NCBI RefSeq assembly: GCF_038002605.1
Contig: NZ_JBBOCT010000001.1
Span: 1,178,001 to 1,242,000 of the forward strand
DNA length: 64,000 nt
From: Bacillus sp. FSL K6-3431
GTDB taxonomy: Bacteria > Bacillota > Bacilli > Bacillales > Bacillaceae_C
Reading direction: 5' to 3'
Both the position numbers and the translations under genes were made by a program. Below, one piece after another: positions 63,329-64,000 of the stretch. The notes below the pieces were generated by a model. The model had not been told where the DNA came from, searched no databases, and saw nothing but the letters and a program-made list of their open reading frames with translations. Numbering within the stretch: position 1 is the first letter of the stretch; every line of letters starts with the position of its first letter.

Positions 63329-64000
63329 TTACCTATTGTTTGTCAGCTCTTTGATTACGTCAAAAAGTCGATTTGATGCATCCTGAATACCAAGTTTTTT
63401 AGAAGCATTCCCCATATTTGTTCTTTCTGACTCATCCAATAATATTCTATCAATGGCTTCAATCAATCGTTGACTAGTCAATTCTTTTTCGGTCAACATA
63501 TACGCTGCCCCTTTTTCGACGAGGGCTTCGGCATTTTTTTCCTGATGGTTATTTGTAACGTATGGACTTGGAATCAATATGGATGGTAAGCCAAGGGCTG
63601 TAATTTCAGCAAGTGATGTTGCGCCTGCCCTCCCAATGACAACATCAACAGATGCCAGCAGTTCTTGCATATTATGTATAAATGGCAAAATAACAATATT
63701 ATTAAATTCACCAAACAATTCCGCTTCTTTTCGAACCTCATCATAATGTGATTCTCCCGTTACATATAGTACCTGATACGGTTTCGTTGATAATTGGGAA
63801 AGCGACTTAATTACTACTTCATTAATTGGTCTAGCTCCGCGACTCCCTCCAAAAATTAACGCTATAGGTAAGTCGTCTCTTAATCCAAATGATTGAATTA
63901 CCCCCATTTTCTTCTTCCCGATTACTTCTGAGGCACGCGGGTTTCCTGTTAGAACTACTTTACTTTCGGGAAAATATTCACGAACTTGTTCAAAGCAAAC
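63329..64000 (-). CDS. murG: UDP-GlcNAc:lipid I transferase MurG, 5' end outside window
   Basis: MurG adds GlcNAc to lipid I to form lipid II. The last 223 codons are present; the frame is open to the window edge, so the in-frame ATG at 63907 is internal. VLTGNPRASEVIGKKK, ALIFGGSRGARPINE, ASVDVVIGRAGATSLAEITA and LIPSPYVTNNHQEKNAEAL are the donor-site motifs of the C-terminal GT-B domain. The stop is 164 bases before divIB. Confidence 0.95.
   Translation of the reverse strand, partial: VCFEQVREYFPESKVVLTGNPRASEVIGKKKMGVIQSFGLRDDLPIALIFGGSRGARPINEVVIKSLSQLSTKPYQVLYVTGESHYDEVRKEAELFGEFNNIVILPFIHNMQELLASVDVVIGRAGATSLAEITALGLPSILIPSPYVTNNHQEKNAEALVEKGAAYMLTEKELTSQRLIEAIDRILLDESERTNMGNASKKLGIQDASNRLFDVIKELTNNR

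Noticed and set aside
63329..63907. Reading murG as a short 192-codon gene starting at 63907
   Set aside because: The frame continues upstream with VLTGNPRASEV and other MurG residues to the window edge, so this ATG is internal.

Overview
The window is a low-GC Firmicute chromosome segment from an endospore-forming Bacillaceae. It carries spoIIGA-sigE-sigG, spoVM, ylmC/ymxH, fapR, pyrR and the divIVA-associated ylm genes in Bacillus subtilis-like order, and Shine-Dalgarno sites are strong AGGAGG types. Protein divergence from what I remember of B. subtilis, and many small intergenic repeats, suggest a halotolerant relative of the Oceanobacillus/Virgibacillus type; that placement is inference. 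The sequence is printed against the main direction of transcription: all genes are on the minus strand except rpmB and rqcH.

Layout in printed order. 1-9500: translation, secretion and chromosome genes (trmD, rimM, ylqD, khpA, rpsP, ffh, ylxM, ftsY, smc, rnc). 9890-13590: the FapR-controlled fatty-acid and phospholipid operon (acpP, fabG, fabD, plsX, fapR). 13650-18440: recG, fakA, a Gls24-family gene and rpmB. 18550-26070: spoVM, thiN, rpe, rsgA, the kinase/phosphatase pair prkC-prpC, rsmB and fmt. 26415-31300: priA, coaBC, rpoZ, gmk, remA. 31510-36010: a P-type Ca2+ ATPase divergent from rqcH. 36027-46660: the complete de novo UMP operon with two PyrR attenuators. 46656-51770: rluD, lspA, T-box-controlled ileS, divIVA. 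51864-54443: ylmH, ylmG, sepF, ylmE, ylmC. 54565-57200: sigG, sigE, spoIIGA. 57887-64000: the division cluster ftsZ, ftsA, sbp, two DUF881 genes, divIB and the 3' part of murG.

The gene content is mostly ordinary housekeeping and I see no phage, defence system, CRISPR array or new multi-gene system. Four items stand out. (1) The small carbamoyl-phosphate synthetase subunit PyrAA has lost the catalytic Cys and His of its glutaminase site. (2) Three copies of a 209-272 bp non-coding element with terminal inverted repeats and 8-9 bp target duplications sit next to pyrB, acpP and spoIIGA. (3) A second, hairpin-forming repeat family lies just 3' of stop codons in the sense orientation, with compensatory stem changes. 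(4) A perfect 11-bp inverted repeat overlaps the divIVA promoter. Several genes found in this cluster in B. subtilis (def, rlmN, sdaAB/sdaAA, yloC, pyrP, ylmA, ylmD, murB) are missing; a 40-codon ORF before recG may be an sdaAA remnant.
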